Notes: generated by a model from the sequence alone, not told the origin. Positions 1 through 9,791 are shown, counted from the first letter of the stretch. The stretch: DNA of 64,000 nt from Acidobacteriota bacterium (GCA_029263315.1 JAJCXR010000065.1:124001-188000); one strand, 5' to 3'. Numbers and translations are program-made.

Positions 1-653
1 AGCAGGGCGGTGAGCCCCCCCAGACGTGAGATCTTGAGCCAATGTCCCTCGCCTTTGATGGCGTCGACGCGGCCGACCTCGGCCCACGACAGTAGGTGAT
101 TCGAGACGCCCCCCTGGGAACGCACGTAGAGGACAAAAACCACCGCCGCCAATCCGATGGTCAGCAGGGCCTTGACCATCACCCCCTGGGGGGGACGGAA
201 ATACACCCGCGGCAAGGGCGGGCGCAGGCCGCTGAAAAACCCCAAGTAATAGGCGCCCAAGGCCAGGGCCGAGACCAGCAACTCGTAGGCCACCAGATTG
301 GAGAGTTGGTCTCCCCGCCAGCCGGGCAAGGCGAGGTGGTAGTCGAGGCCGCGAATATAGATCGGCGTGCGCACTGCCAAGGAACCGGCAAACACCAAGA
401 ACGAGTGCAGGATCACCGGCTGCGTCCAACCTAGATGTTGGCGTTGCAGAAGGAACGGCAGAGCCAGCAAGACGACGTTCAAGGTCAGACCGAGGAAGAC
501 CCAAACGCTGGTGGTCTCGCCGTAGAGGTAGGAGAGGACGCCCACCGAGGTCAGGTAGCCGAAAAAGGCCAAGAGAACGACGCTACGATCGCGACGTGCA
601 ATGGGGACAAAGGGGTGCGGGGCGGCTTGCTGGGTCGGCTCGGGGGAAGACAT
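1..653 (-). CDS. Membrane protein, oligosaccharide repeat-unit polymerase-like (3' end outside window)
   Basis: An uninterrupted reading frame of about 217 codons starts at the ATG at 653-651 and runs off the left edge. The N-terminus is short and polar (residues 1-24), followed by several hydrophobic segments separated by short loops. A segment reading FVLYVRSQGGVSNHL resembles the loop found in Wzy-type polysaccharide polymerases. Its position beside an exopolysaccharide cluster supports a role in glycan assembly in the inner membrane. The family call rests on topology and that one motif, so another polytopic glycan protein is possible. The C-terminal part is not visible. Confidence 0.6.
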   Translation of the reverse strand, partial: MSSPEPTQQAAPHPFVPIARRDRSVVLLAFFGYLTSVGVLSYLYGETTSVWVFLGLTLNVVLLALPFLLQRQHLGWTQPVILHSFLVFAGSLAVRTPIYIRGLDYHLALPGWRGDQLSNLVAYELLVSALALGAYYLGFFSGLRPPLPRVYFRPPQGVMVKALLTIGLAAVVFVLYVRSQGGVSNHLLSWAEVGRVDAIKGEGHWLKISRLGGLTAL

Positions 654-902
654 GGTGGCCTGGCATCCGACGGTGAGAGGTGGTCTCGGCGCCGCTGAAA
701 GAAGGGTCGATCCTAGCACGTCGTCTCCGGTCTGCTCCGCGGTCTGGCGTCGGGGTGAAGAGATATCGAGGGTGTGCTATTCTGCAACAAATACTGAGAT
801 GGAGGTCGATGTCGCGGGACGCTGACCGCTGTTGTTCTGCCCAACTGAGCCCACCCAGAAGCTGCGTGTGCCCGCCAGCTCTGCAAGATAAGATCCGCCC
901 AC

Positions 903-3008
903 ATGAGATCTGTAGGTAACGACTCGATGCCAGCCAAGTTCCAGCTCACCGATAACCCCCAGTGCACGGGTTGCGCGCCGCGAAAGAAAAGCGTCCGCCC
1001 GAGCCTGCCCAGTGTCCTGAGGGAAAGCGCTCTTGGGGTGGCCCTCGTCTCCCTGTCCCTATTGTGGACCGCCTGCGGTGGCGGTGGCCCGCCGCCCGAG
1101 CCGGCCGAGCTGTCACCGGAGCCGCCGATCACCTTGCGCTTTGGCTATCAGCCCCGGGCCTGTGGTTTTGACCTCGACGACGATGGGGTGATCGGTGAAG
1201 AACAGGACGACTGCAAGATCTGCGATGGTCAGACCAGTGATCCCGATGGCGACGGCGTCGACGAGGACATGATTTACATCGACTGCGAAGCGGGAACCGA
1301 CGCCGGGGGCTGCGGCACGCCGGACAACCCCTGCGGCACCATCCAATATGCCTGGAGCAAGGTGGCGGACGGAGCCGGCGATGGCGCCGAGGACATCTTG
1401 TGTTTTCGCAACATTTGTCAGGAGGAGAATATCCATCCCCAGGGTGGCGGTCTGCCGAAGGCCAAGACCGTGGCCGCCAGCGGCCACCAGGAGAGGGATT
1501 GGGAGTATCCGTCCGATCCCGCCATGCTGGTGGGTTGGGACAGCGACGCCGACGGTCGCTACCCACCCTATGACGGTGACGACGTGGCGATCCTCGATGG
1601 AGGTGAGGGGCTGAGCCGAGCCTTCCGCCTCGGCGACGACAACAGCTATTTGGAGCTGGCCCACTTCACTACCCGCGACTACGGCCGCTACACCACCAAG
1701 GGCGATACCGGGTGGCTGAAAGTGGAGCTTGACGGCACCAAGTTGAGTCATGTTTTCGCCCACGATCATGAGCTTGTGGCCATCAACATGGACCGTGCTT
1801 CCGGACGTGAGATCTCCACCGTCCATTTGTCCACCGATACTTTGCGCCTCCACTGGCTGGAGTTCTCCAACCTGATGGTGCGCGACAACGGCGGCGCCTT
1901 TGCCTTGGGGGCTGCCCCCGGGGAGCCTCCGGCCCTGGGTCCGTTCCGCTGGCAGCACATCACCCGCACGGCCCACAGCTGCAGTGTGGGCGATTGCGAG
2001 GACGGCGCCAACAGCCTCGATTTCGCCTTTTCGGGCTACGTTTCGGGGGTCGAGGTGCTGGATTCGGCGTGGTACGCCAACATCGAGCATTGGCGTCCCA
2101 AAGCGGCCGGCGGTATCTCCGGCTCCGCCTTCGCCACCGTCGCCCAGTTCAATCAGGATTGGTTGTTGCGCAACAACTACATCGTCGATCACAAGAATGG
2201 TTTGATCGTGCGCGGTGCGGCGGCCCGTGAATACGACGCCAGGGCCCCCCGGCCCGTGGACAACATCAACTTCGACCGCAACATCTTCTGGAATACCTTC
2301 GAGCCCTGGAAATACGGTGACGCGGCAGTGGATATCCGGGGCGGCGATCCGCTGCACGAGCTGGTGGGCACGGTGACGGTGAGCAACAACTTCCTCACCT
2401 CGACGACCCCTTGGGACGCCTGCATCGAGGTGCGACCGGGCAACGACGAGCAGCCGCTACCGGGGCAAGTGACGGTGGTCAACAACACCTGCAGCGGCCC
2501 GGTGGATCGATATGCGGCCATCGTCATCGGCAATCCGGAAGAGAACAAGCTCTACGTCCAGCAGAACGTCACCTTCCTCAACAACGTGGTGCACGGCCTG
2601 GCCCCACAGCAGACCAACCTGTTGGCCACCTACGTGCCCAGCAACTGGCGCTCCGACGGCAATGTCTACGACGAAAACGGCACCTTCCGTTGGGCCGACG
2701 ACTACACCGGCAAGCTCGACAACTTCCAGTTTCTCTCCGCTGGCGACGCCCACTCCAGATTCTGTGCCCCGGCCTTCGTCTCGGCCGCCCGCGGCGACCT
2801 TCACCTGTCACCCCTCGATACCTGCCTGCGGGATGCCGGGGTCGATGCTTCGGAGATCATCCAAGTGGATATCGACGACGAGCCACGGGGTCAAGGGGCA
2901 GGATGGGATGCCGGGGCCGATGAGCTGCCGGCCGATGCGGGGGCGGATGCCGTACCGCAGGACGAGGACACCGAGGACGCGACTGCAGGCAGCGAGACGT
3001 CGCAGTAG
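903..3008 (+). CDS. Secreted lipoprotein with right-handed parallel beta-helix
   Basis: Protein of 701 residues, with a possible internal start at 927 (MPAKFQL). A hydrophobic signal segment ends in LLWTAC, a plausible lipobox, followed by a Gly/Pro linker. Next comes a calcium-type loop (DLDDDGVIGEEQDD) and an Asp-rich opening typical of secreted beta-helix proteins. The central region repeats short strands rich in Asn and Asp (NNYIVDHKNGLIV, SNNFLTST, VNNTCSG), as in pectate-lyase-like or right-handed beta-helix folds. The end (GAGWDAGADEL) matches the choice-of-anchor-Q signature, followed by an acidic tail. It is probably tethered to the outer membrane by lipid. The substrate is unknown, and no catalytic residues can be assigned. 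Confidence 0.82.
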   Translation: MRSVGNDSMPAKFQLTDNPQCTGCAPRKKSVRPSLPSVLRESALGVALVSLSLLWTACGGGGPPPEPAELSPEPPITLRFGYQPRACGFDLDDDGVIGEEQDDCKICDGQTSDPDGDGVDEDMIYIDCEAGTDAGGCGTPDNPCGTIQYAWSKVADGAGDGAEDILCFRNICQEENIHPQGGGLPKAKTVAASGHQERDWEYPSDPAMLVGWDSDADGRYPPYDGDDVAILDGGEGLSRAFRLGDDNSYLELAHFTTRDYGRYTTKGDTGWLKVELDGTKLSHVFAHDHELVAINMDRASGREISTVHLSTDTLRLHWLEFSNLMVRDNGGAFALGAAPGEPPALGPFRWQHITRTAHSCSVGDCEDGANSLDFAFSGYVSGVEVLDSAWYANIEHWRPKAAGGISGSAFATVAQFNQDWLLRNNYIVDHKNGLIVRGAAAREYDARAPRPVDNINFDRNIFWNTFEPWKYGDAAVDIRGGDPLHELVGTVTVSNNFLTSTTPWDACIEVRPGNDEQPLPGQVTVVNNTCSGPVDRYAAIVIGNPEENKLYVQQNVTFLNNVVHGLAPQQTNLLATYVPSNWRSDGNVYDENGTFRWADDYTGKLDNFQFLSAGDAHSRFCAPAFVSAARGDLHLSPLDTCLRDAGVDASEIIQVDIDDEPRGQGAGWDAGADELPADAGADAVPQDEDTEDATAGSETSQ

Positions 3009-3034
3009 GTCCTCACCAGTGGGTGCTTTCCCAT

Positions 3035-3075
3035 CCTAGGGTGGCGTCGCTGCGCTCCTGACCCTAGGCTTTTGT
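3035..3075 (+). terminator. Candidate rho-independent terminator after the beta-helix lipoprotein
   Basis: The 8-bp arms CCTAGGGT (3035-3042) and ACCCTAGG (3061-3068) are exact inverted repeats around an 18-nt loop. They are followed by a T-rich stretch (CTTTTGTT). This lies 27 bases past the stop at 3008. The loop is long and the T-tract is interrupted, so the call is moderate. Confidence 0.5.
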
Positions 3076-3099
3076 TGAGTACCCCAGACGTGTCAATGG

Positions 3100-3269
3100 C
3101 TTAATACACCTTTTCAAAAATACGCTGGTATTCGAGCGCCGATACATCCACGTCCGCGGCGTTACGCTCGCTACAACAGAGCCCCACTATGCCTCGCTCG
3201 CAAGCCTTGCGGACGCGGCGCCTCGGGGCTCTCGATACGTCACCGTATTTCCGGAAAGGTGTACTTAGC
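3100..3269 (+). repeat. 170-bp structured interspersed repeat, copy A
   Basis: This segment matches the reverse complement of 18626-18795 over its full 170 bases without gaps, with roughly 16 mismatches counted by eye. Its two ends are imperfect inverted repeats of each other (TACACCTTTTCAAAAATACG at the left; the complement of the right end reads TACACCTTTCCGGAAATACG). The inner arms share GTCCGCG and CCCCGAGGC-type blocks. The copy fills the gap between two convergent genes, and its right end lies 3 bases from the stop codon of the SGNH gene. It could be a MITE- or REP-like element, or a bidirectional terminator. No coding potential is apparent. Confidence 0.8.
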
Positions 3270-3272
3270 GAC

Positions 3273-4499
3273 CTAGCGACAGATCTCTTCCAAACGAGGG
3301 GCCAGGTGCTCCGCCACCGCCTCGGCCAAACGTTGGCTGCCCAGGCGGCTGGTGTGGACGTGGTCGTCGAAGAGCTCGGATTGGCCGCTGAAGCGGGACG
3401 CCAGATCCAGCAGGTCGGTGCCCTTGGCGGCGGCCACTTGGCGCACGGTGTCGTTGCAACCGTTCACCGCCCGTAGCAACCCTTGATGACTCAATCCCTG
3501 GTAGCCATAGGCGATCCGTTGTCGGTCCTCCTGGCTGGTGTCGGCGGTGACCAGAGTGGCCTGGGTCAGCAGGATGGGCTCCGCTCCAAGGTTGCGGCTG
3601 GCGTCCACCACCAACTCGACATTGAGCCGGAACTGACGCAGGGCCCAGTCTTCGAAGGAATCGCGCAGCTCGCCGTCCGCCACTTGCCCTTCGATACCCA
3701 GGGGATAGCGCCACAGGAAGTAGCGGTTTCGCATCTTGATGTAGAGCTGGCTATGGCCCAGCAAGCGATCGACGGGGCCGCGGTAATTCTGGAAAGGGTC
3801 GGCCTCGGGATCATGGGGCTGCACCACATCCGGCAAGGGGGACCGTGGGCCCAGGGCGGTGAAGGTTTTGATGTCGTTCCACGCGTTGTAGAGCAAGACG
3901 GCATCGGGCTCGAAACGCCACAGGTCGGTATAGAGCTTGGCGACGGCATCGGCGCTGCTATGACCGGGCACTCCGGCGTTGATCACTTTCAAGGGAGCGA
4001 TGCCCAGGGCCGTCGCTTGGGGCGTCAACAGGCGTTCCACCTGGCGGGGCCAGTCCTCGCCGTCGCCGGCCCCCAGATCAAACACCGACGAACCACCGAC
4101 GATCACCAATCGGCAGCTTCCAGGGCGTTTGTCCAGATCGAAGTCGTCGCCGCGATAGCCGTAGCCGTTGATGCGGTAGGTGAGAGATTTGGTCGCGTTG
4201 TGGTCGTTGGTGGAGTCACCCCAGGCTTTGCCGGGATCGATCCGTTGGTCGGGGACCAGGAGGTGGCGCGGATAGGCGGTGGGCCGATACTGCAGGGAGC
4301 TCTGGCGGATGGTGTCGGGCGTGTTATAGCGCAGTAGCAGGCGCACCGCGATTTCGCCCACCATGGCACAGAGCAAAAGGGCCAGAACCACTGCCAAGAT
4401 GGCAAAGCGACGCTTCTGAGCAGCGTTCAAGGGAGGCATGTCGCCCGCCTTTCCGGCGGCGGGGGGCGTTGGCGCGTTGGACTGGGAAACGGGTTCCAT
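3273..4499 (-). CDS. Membrane-anchored SGNH/GDSL hydrolase of the polysaccharide cluster
   Basis: Protein of 408 residues with a single membrane segment near residues 32-52, placing the catalytic domain outside the cytoplasm. SGNH blocks are visible: GGSS at 135-138 (nucleophile Ser), Gly in NAGVPG near 174-179, Asn in YNAWND near 204-209, and DDHVH at 378-382 supplying the Asp and His. It is the last gene of the minus-strand cluster. Its ATG follows the stop of the GT4 gene after 3 bases, and AAAGGTAG sits just upstream as ribosome-binding site. In such clusters these enzymes often add or remove O-acetyl groups on the polymer. That role is inferred here. Confidence 0.8.
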   Translation of the reverse strand: MEPVSQSNAPTPPAAGKAGDMPPLNAAQKRRFAILAVVLALLLCAMVGEIAVRLLLRYNTPDTIRQSSLQYRPTAYPRHLLVPDQRIDPGKAWGDSTNDHNATKSLTYRINGYGYRGDDFDLDKRPGSCRLVIVGGSSVFDLGAGDGEDWPRQVERLLTPQATALGIAPLKVINAGVPGHSSADAVAKLYTDLWRFEPDAVLLYNAWNDIKTFTALGPRSPLPDVVQPHDPEADPFQNYRGPVDRLLGHSQLYIKMRNRYFLWRYPLGIEGQVADGELRDSFEDWALRQFRLNVELVVDASRNLGAEPILLTQATLVTADTSQEDRQRIAYGYQGLSHQGLLRAVNGCNDTVRQVAAAKGTDLLDLASRFSGQSELFDDHVHTSRLGSQRLAEAVAEHLAPRLEEICR

Positions 4500-4502
4500 G
4501 GC

Positions 4503-5693
4503 TCAGCTACCTTTGGAGTCATTCGGCTTCGTCGGGTTGGGTAAGTCGAGAAGACGCCGCAAAGCGTCCATCTCGCCGTCCAGGCTAAACAGCCGGCGGG
4601 CCCGTTGCCAACCGGCCAGCCCCATGCGGCTACGCAATTTTGGGTCGCCGGCCAAGCGGAGCAACGCCCGGGCGTGGGCTTCGACATCTCCCGGTGGCAC
4701 CAAAACGCCGTGCTCGCCGTCGTCGATGAGCTCCGGCAGGGAACCGTTGTTGCCGCTCACCACCGGTAAACCCGCGGCCATGGCTTCGACGATGCTGACC
4801 CCGAAGGCCTCCTCCTGTCGGCTCGTCGGTCCCAGTTGATTGTGGGCGGTGAAGATGTGGGCCCGCTGACGCAGGGTTTCGCCGGTGGCGCCGTCGACGG
4901 CCCCCAGCAGCTCGATCTGTTGGCGGTTCGGGGAGCGCTGTCGCAGGTCTTCGCAGCGCTGCCGTAAGGGACCGTCGCCGGCCATCACCAGGCGTCCGCG
5001 CAGGCCGAGGGCCACCGCCCGGTCGAAGGCTTGGATCACCAGATCAGGGCCCTTGCAGTCGATCAGCCGACCCAGGTAGAGGATCTCCACCTGGTCCACC
5101 GAACGATGGGGTGACGGTGGCTGGCTGGGCAGCGGGACGCCGAGGTATTTGATGTGGACGCGACGGGCGTCGATGCCGATGTCCTGCAGGCGCCGGGCGG
5201 TGGACGCGGAATTGGCGATGAAGCGGACATTGGCGGGTAAAGCGAGCACCCGCTGCACATAGCTGCGGTCATGTTCAGGGCCGTGGGGCGGCTCGGCCTG
5301 GCGCAAGTCCCAGGTCACGTCGTAGCCGTGGCAGTGCACCCAAACGGGTTTTTTGGTGTGCTGCCAGACGGCGCTGTACTTGGCCGCCAGGTTGGCGTAG
5401 TGCACCAGCACTTGATCGACCTCAGGCCGCGCCACCGCGCTTCGCAAGGTGGACAAGGCCCGGCGCCCGGCGGGCAGTCGATCGATGCAGCGACAGCGAA
5501 AGAGCAATCGCCAAAGCTTGGCCTCCAACCATCCGTCCTCCAGCACCACCGTCGAGAATCGCTGTTGCAGCTCGGCCTTGGGAGGGACCTCGGCGGCCAA
5601 CACGACCACCTGGTCAGACAGGCCCTCGAGCATGCGCCGCATCCAGAGCACCGACGGCAGATTGATATCGATTCCGAGGTAGAGAAGCCCCAT
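4503..5693 (-). CDS. Glycosyltransferase family 4 protein
   Basis: GT-B fold enzyme of about 396 residues that transfers a sugar from a nucleotide donor to a lipid-linked glycan at the inner membrane face. The C-terminal half carries the GT4 signature EAFGVSIVEAMAAGLPVV (EX7E), followed by GSLPELIDDGEHGVLVPPGD. An upstream segment VEILYLGRLIDCKGPDLVIQAF is the usual donor-domain opening. A TTG lies one codon upstream of the chosen ATG at 5693. The gene sits between the O-antigen ligase-like gene and the SGNH hydrolase on the same strand with short gaps. Sugar specificity cannot be read from sequence. Confidence 0.88.
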   Translation of the reverse strand: MGLLYLGIDINLPSVLWMRRMLEGLSDQVVVLAAEVPPKAELQQRFSTVVLEDGWLEAKLWRLLFRCRCIDRLPAGRRALSTLRSAVARPEVDQVLVHYANLAAKYSAVWQHTKKPVWVHCHGYDVTWDLRQAEPPHGPEHDRSYVQRVLALPANVRFIANSASTARRLQDIGIDARRVHIKYLGVPLPSQPPSPHRSVDQVEILYLGRLIDCKGPDLVIQAFDRAVALGLRGRLVMAGDGPLRQRCEDLRQRSPNRQQIELLGAVDGATGETLRQRAHIFTAHNQLGPTSRQEEAFGVSIVEAMAAGLPVVSGNNGSLPELIDDGEHGVLVPPGDVEAHARALLRLAGDPKLRSRMGLAGWQRARRLFSLDGEMDALRRLLDLPNPTKPNDSKGS

Positions 5694-5739
5694 CAAGTGC
5701 CCCTAGGCCCGCCGATGGCTACGACGCCGGTGGTGGAGA

Positions 5740-7170
5740 TCAATCATCGCGGGGTCGCTTGGACCACGGAGAGACCGCGGCATCATAGCGGCCGGCCCCC
5801 GGTGCCAGGCGGTGGGGATGTCCATGGGCCGCCGCCCACCAACCGTTTTCCCAGGCCTCCCCTCGCCGACCCTGACGGTAGCGTTGGAGGGCGGCTTGCT
5901 CCTCGGCGCTGACCAAGGTCTCCGGGTAAAAGCGGACGATGGCATTGAGCCCGATGAAAAGCCAGAACATATTCTGTAGCAACACCTGCGCTGTGATCGT
6001 CGATTCGATCATGTTGTGGGCCAGGATACCCACCATCGGTGAAGCGGTCATGGCGGCGAAGATCTTGAGGCGGGTGACCCGTGTTTTGAAGAAGGCGATG
6101 ACGCCGTTGATCAGAGCCCCGAAGCCGAAGAAAATATAGAGAAAAGCGACCGGGAAACCGTAGCGCACCGCCAGGGCGATGTACCCGTTGTGGGGGGTGT
6201 TGGCGGAATCCCCCAGACTGAGATCGACGGCGGTTCCGGTGCCGAGGATAGGTTTTGCCTTGGCCTTTTCGATGAAGTGGGGCCAGCGCTCCTTCATGCG
6301 CCACTGCATGGTGCCAGCCTTCGAGCCCTCAGTGACTGAGATGGCGTGCTGGGCGGCTTGCGATTGCAGGGCATCCGGCCGCAGGACCACCAAGAGAACC
6401 GGCGCCAGCAGCAGTAGGGGGGTGAATTTGCCCAGCCGACTGCGGCCGCTGGGCATCAAGGCCATCAAACCGCAGAAGAAGGTCAGGCTCATGAGCACAC
6501 TGAGCAGGCCGGCCCGGGATTCGGAGAAAAGCACCGCCCGCATCAAGATCAGGAAGCTGAAAGCACAGAAGGCGAAGCGGAGCTTGGAGCGGGGGTAAAA
6601 GAGGTTGGCGAAGGCCACCAAGCAGGAGGTGACGGTGATGCTGGCGAAGGCATTGCCGTGGCCAAAAGGGCCCGCCGCGGCGTCGACCCCGGAAAAACCC
6701 TGTTGGATGACCACCAGGGCACAGAGATCGACCCCCACCAACATGCACATCAGCACTTGATCGATTTTCTTGGGGTCGCGCAGCAGCATCAGGACCACCG
6801 GGAAGTAGAGCAACGGTTTCCAGCAATAGCGGTACAGCTGATAACCGATGCGAATCGGATCGGTGAGATTGCGTTGGTTCTGGGGTGCCACCAAATAGGC
6901 CAGGGAGAGGAAGATGGCCAGCAAGAGCCAGCCTTTGAGATAAGGGATTTTGGACTGCGCCTGGGGATCTTTACGACCCCTCAGAAACAAGGCCATGGCC
7001 AGCAGCCCGATCATCAAGTCGGTGTAGTCGACACGGGTGCCACCGAGCTCCCAGAAGCCTTGATAGTAGGAGAGCAACATGTCGCCGCACAGCAAGTAGT
7101 AGATGGGGCAAAAGAGGACGACCACCAAGCCGATGGCGAGGAGGGCTCCGAGTAGGGGGAACGGCAACAT
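5740..7170 (-). CDS. O-antigen ligase/polymerase family membrane protein (Wzy_C-like)
   Basis: Polytopic inner-membrane protein of 476 residues with about ten or more hydrophobic segments. The periplasmic loop and following helix contain GTGTAVDLSLGDSANTPHNGYIALAVRYG; the NTPHNGY-type motif is the hallmark of the Wzy_C/O-antigen ligase family. Such proteins polymerise repeat units or transfer a finished glycan to an acceptor. The C-terminal tail (after about residue 415) is hydrophilic. Together with the Wza- and Wzz-like genes upstream on the same strand it suggests a Wzy-dependent export route. No flippase gene is visible in the window. Confidence 0.82.
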   Translation of the reverse strand: MLPFPLLGALLAIGLVVVLFCPIYYLLCGDMLLSYYQGFWELGGTRVDYTDLMIGLLAMALFLRGRKDPQAQSKIPYLKGWLLLAIFLSLAYLVAPQNQRNLTDPIRIGYQLYRYCWKPLLYFPVVLMLLRDPKKIDQVLMCMLVGVDLCALVVIQQGFSGVDAAAGPFGHGNAFASITVTSCLVAFANLFYPRSKLRFAFCAFSFLILMRAVLFSESRAGLLSVLMSLTFFCGLMALMPSGRSRLGKFTPLLLLAPVLLVVLRPDALQSQAAQHAISVTEGSKAGTMQWRMKERWPHFIEKAKAKPILGTGTAVDLSLGDSANTPHNGYIALAVRYGFPVAFLYIFFGFGALINGVIAFFKTRVTRLKIFAAMTASPMVGILAHNMIESTITAQVLLQNMFWLFIGLNAIVRFYPETLVSAEEQAALQRYRQGRRGEAWENGWWAAAHGHPHRLAPGAGRYDAAVSPWSKRPRDD

Positions 7171-7269
7171 GGGTCGAAAGTCTAGCAGTCACGGGCGGCC
7201 CTGGGGCTTTGGGGCATGCCGAAGGGCCTCCCGCTGGCACCGATTTCGGTGAAACGGGATGTGAGCTAT

Positions 7270-8247
7270 CTACCTCGGGCGCTCGATGTCCGTACGACTG
7301 CCGGGACGATTGCGGATGGAGCGCGGATAGTTGTAGAAGAAGCCGCGCAGGAAGCGGGGCAACCAATGGGTGTGCCGGTGTAGCACCAAGCCTAGGACGA
7401 AGCAGCCGGAAGCCTTGGCCCGTTCGATGGTGGTTTCGAATTCCTCCACCAGGGTGGCTAGGGGCTCGGCCACGATGACCAGACCGTCGCCGGCGCGGGC
7501 CATCAAGGCGGCGTCCACGGAGCGTGCCAGGGGTGGCCCTTCGATGATCAACAGGTCGACACCCGCCGTGGCGCGCTCGAACCAGTCCTGCAGAATCTGA
7601 TCGCTGCCCGAGCCGGTGAGCTCCAAGGACGAGGTGGTGGGGAGGGACGTGGAGCTGTCTTCGCGGCTGCGCAGCACCCGCTCGGAGTCGGCGAAGACCA
7701 ACTCTGCCACCGCCAGACGCACGCCCATGGTGTGGGCTTGGGCCGTCAGGCCATCGATGACGGCGCGCACGGAGCGCCGGGAGGAGGTGCTGGCCAAGAC
7801 GATACCGGGCGCTGAGTAGCGGGTATCGGCGGAACGAAGACTGTCCAGGAGACGCCCGTAGGAACTGTCGGCGGCCGCTTGGCGATCGCTGAAGAAACCG
7901 TCCTCCGGAATCGCCGCGGAGCGCGATCTGCGGCGCTCCCGGCCCCCGACGAAGGGCAGCCGCGACCACAGGGACCTGCGGCGTCGACGGCGGGGTAGGT
8001 GCACATCCTCGAGCATCGGAAAGCCCGCTGCGTCGAGCTCCATGGGACGGTGCGCCCCGCCACTTTGACGCCGCCCCTCGGCGGTCGATGGTCTGTCCGG
8101 CGGCAGCTCCTCGTCGAAAAGCGAACGCACCGACTCTTCGTCGCGTAAACGGGCTTGCCGCTCGCTCAAGGGGGGCTCGTCCTGGGATCCCGAAGCGGCG
8201 GCTCGGGATTTCTCAAAACGTAGGAGGCTACGGATGTAATTGCTCAT
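7270..8247 (-). CDS. CpsD/BY-kinase-like protein with a degenerate P-loop
   Basis: Protein of 325 residues. Residues 1-120 are charged, low in hydrophobicity and very Arg-rich (RRRRRR near 86-91). From about 145 the fold follows CpsD/CapB tyrosine kinases: PGIVLAS, then a helix, LLIIEGPPL at 232-240 (Walker B-like), GLVIVAEP and FVLGLVLHRH. Where the Walker A GxGK[ST] should be, the sequence reads STSSRRSVRAV (153-163), with no Gly-Lys pair. There is also no C-terminal tyrosine cluster. It follows the Wzz-like and ExeA-like genes. It is likely a regulatory partner or pseudokinase of the polysaccharide machinery; activity is doubtful. Confidence 0.7.
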   Translation of the reverse strand: MSNYIRSLLRFEKSRAAASGSQDEPPLSERQARLRDEESVRSLFDEELPPDRPSTAEGRRQSGGAHRPMELDAAGFPMLEDVHLPRRRRRRSLWSRLPFVGGRERRRSRSAAIPEDGFFSDRQAAADSSYGRLLDSLRSADTRYSAPGIVLASTSSRRSVRAVIDGLTAQAHTMGVRLAVAELVFADSERVLRSREDSSTSLPTTSSLELTGSGSDQILQDWFERATAGVDLLIIEGPPLARSVDAALMARAGDGLVIVAEPLATLVEEFETTIERAKASGCFVLGLVLHRHTHWLPRFLRGFFYNYPRSIRNRPGSRTDIERPR

Positions 8248-8282
8248 CGTTGCTGCTCGAGGGGGCGGTGAACGGGCGACGC

Positions 8283-9791
8283 TCAGTCGCGGCGCAGGCT
8301 CGAACCATCCATATCCTTGAAAGCTTGACGGGCGGTCGACCAGTTGATGCGAGTCAAGTCGCGACCGTAGGCGAAGAGCATCGCATTGTGACAGAGAATG
8401 TTGATGCGGCGCGGAATACCCTTCGACCGGCGCACCAGCACGCCCAGGGCTGGGCCGGTGAAGAGGTGGGAAGAACCCCCGACCAATTCCAGACGGTGGT
8501 CGATGTAATCCTTGGCTTCGCGTCGGGTCAACGGGTTGAGGTGACAGCGCACGGCGATACGGTCGCGGACCTGCCGCAAACCACGACCCCGCAAGCGGGT
8601 CGCCAGCTCCGGTTGTCCCACCAGAATGATTTGCAGCAGCTTGCTCTTGTAGGTTTCGAAGTTGAGTAAGAGTCGCAGGCCCTCAAAGACCTCGTCGGAG
8701 AGATTTTGTGCCTCGTCGATGACCAGGACGACGGTTTTGCCCGCCTCGGCCGAACGCCGCAGGAAGGCATTGAGGGTCTCGATCAAGTCGAGGCGTCGCT
8801 GGCTCTTGCACTCGATGCCAAAATCCAGCAGGGCGCCGTACAGGATCTCCTCGAAGGAGAGCAGGGTGTTCGACAGGTAGGCGGTTTCGATCTCTGGATC
8901 TAGATGGGCGAGCAGCGAGTAGATCAAGGTCGTCTTGCCAGTGCCCACCTCGCCGATCATCACCATCAAACCACGGCGTTCCCAAATGCCGAGCTTGAGA
9001 CCCGCCAAGGCCTCGGCGTGGCCATCGCTGAGAAAGAGAAACGACGGATCTGGAGTGAGGGAGAAGGGGTCACCGGTGAGGTGAAATTGCTCTCGCCAGA
9101 TCGCCAGGGCGGCCGGATGCGGCGCCGTGACGGTGCTCGGCGACTGGGTTGGGCTGCTCGGGTCTGGGCCTTTGGCCACCGCCGGATCCAGGAGGTCAGC
9201 CGCCGCCAACCGCACCATGGACGTCAACCATCGCCGCTGATCACCGCCGAGCTCTTCGCATACCTGGAGGCCGGAGGCGGGGGTGCCGAGCCGGGACAAG
9301 ACCAACTCGTCATCGAGGGTCAGCAGCAGACCCGTCGTCGGCCTTTGGCTGGCGACGAAACATGCTTGCTCGCCGCCTATTTGCTCCAGCAGCTGTGCTT
9401 CATCACGATCCAGCGTCGCCACCTCCATGAGCAACTGAGCGGCAGATAGGGGGCCGATCCAACCTTGGGTAGACTCGACTTGGCAGAAACGGAAGGTGGT
9501 GACAAAACGCTCGCGGCTCAATCCCTCTGCGAAGTGCTGGATTTCTTGTCGATACTCGTCCGGAGGCCTCGAGGTGAGCTGGCCGGGCGGGGCAACGCAG
9601 CGCTGTAGACGATGGCTCGATGGGTGCTGCTCGGAGACATAGAGGGTGCCGTTGATCACCAAGATCTTGTGCACACGATCACCACCGCTCAGCTTGAGCA
9701 TGCCGGACGGCTTGCTGCGTACCGTCCAACGCAATGCATCCGCCAGACTCGGCGCGGACGAACGGTGGGGGGTAACGCTGTTCTTGCTCAT
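8283..9791 (-). CDS. DUF4388-ExeA-type AAA ATPase fusion of the polysaccharide cluster
   Basis: Protein of 502 residues. Residues 14-60 (SLADALRWTVRSKPSGMLKL) resemble the start of DUF4388/PATAN domains. The C-terminal half is an ExeA/GspA-type ATPase: FHLTGDPFSLTPDPSFLFLS near 236-255, Walker A GEVGTGKT at 280-287, Walker B VVLVIDEAQ at 354-362, sensor region ILVGQPEL near 389-396. Related ATPases accompany exopolysaccharide clusters of exosortase-type bacteria. It lies 16 bases downstream of the Wzz-like gene, so the two are probably co-transcribed. The role is probably ATP-dependent control of export; attaching a DUF4388 module at the N-terminus is unusual as far as I know. Confidence 0.82.
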   Translation of the reverse strand: MSKNSVTPHRSSAPSLADALRWTVRSKPSGMLKLSGGDRVHKILVINGTLYVSEQHPSSHRLQRCVAPPGQLTSRPPDEYRQEIQHFAEGLSRERFVTTFRFCQVESTQGWIGPLSAAQLLMEVATLDRDEAQLLEQIGGEQACFVASQRPTTGLLLTLDDELVLSRLGTPASGLQVCEELGGDQRRWLTSMVRLAAADLLDPAVAKGPDPSSPTQSPSTVTAPHPAALAIWREQFHLTGDPFSLTPDPSFLFLSDGHAEALAGLKLGIWERRGLMVMIGEVGTGKTTLIYSLLAHLDPEIETAYLSNTLLSFEEILYGALLDFGIECKSQRRLDLIETLNAFLRRSAEAGKTVVLVIDEAQNLSDEVFEGLRLLLNFETYKSKLLQIILVGQPELATRLRGRGLRQVRDRIAVRCHLNPLTRREAKDYIDHRLELVGGSSHLFTGPALGVLVRRSKGIPRRINILCHNAMLFAYGRDLTRINWSTARQAFKDMDGSSLRRD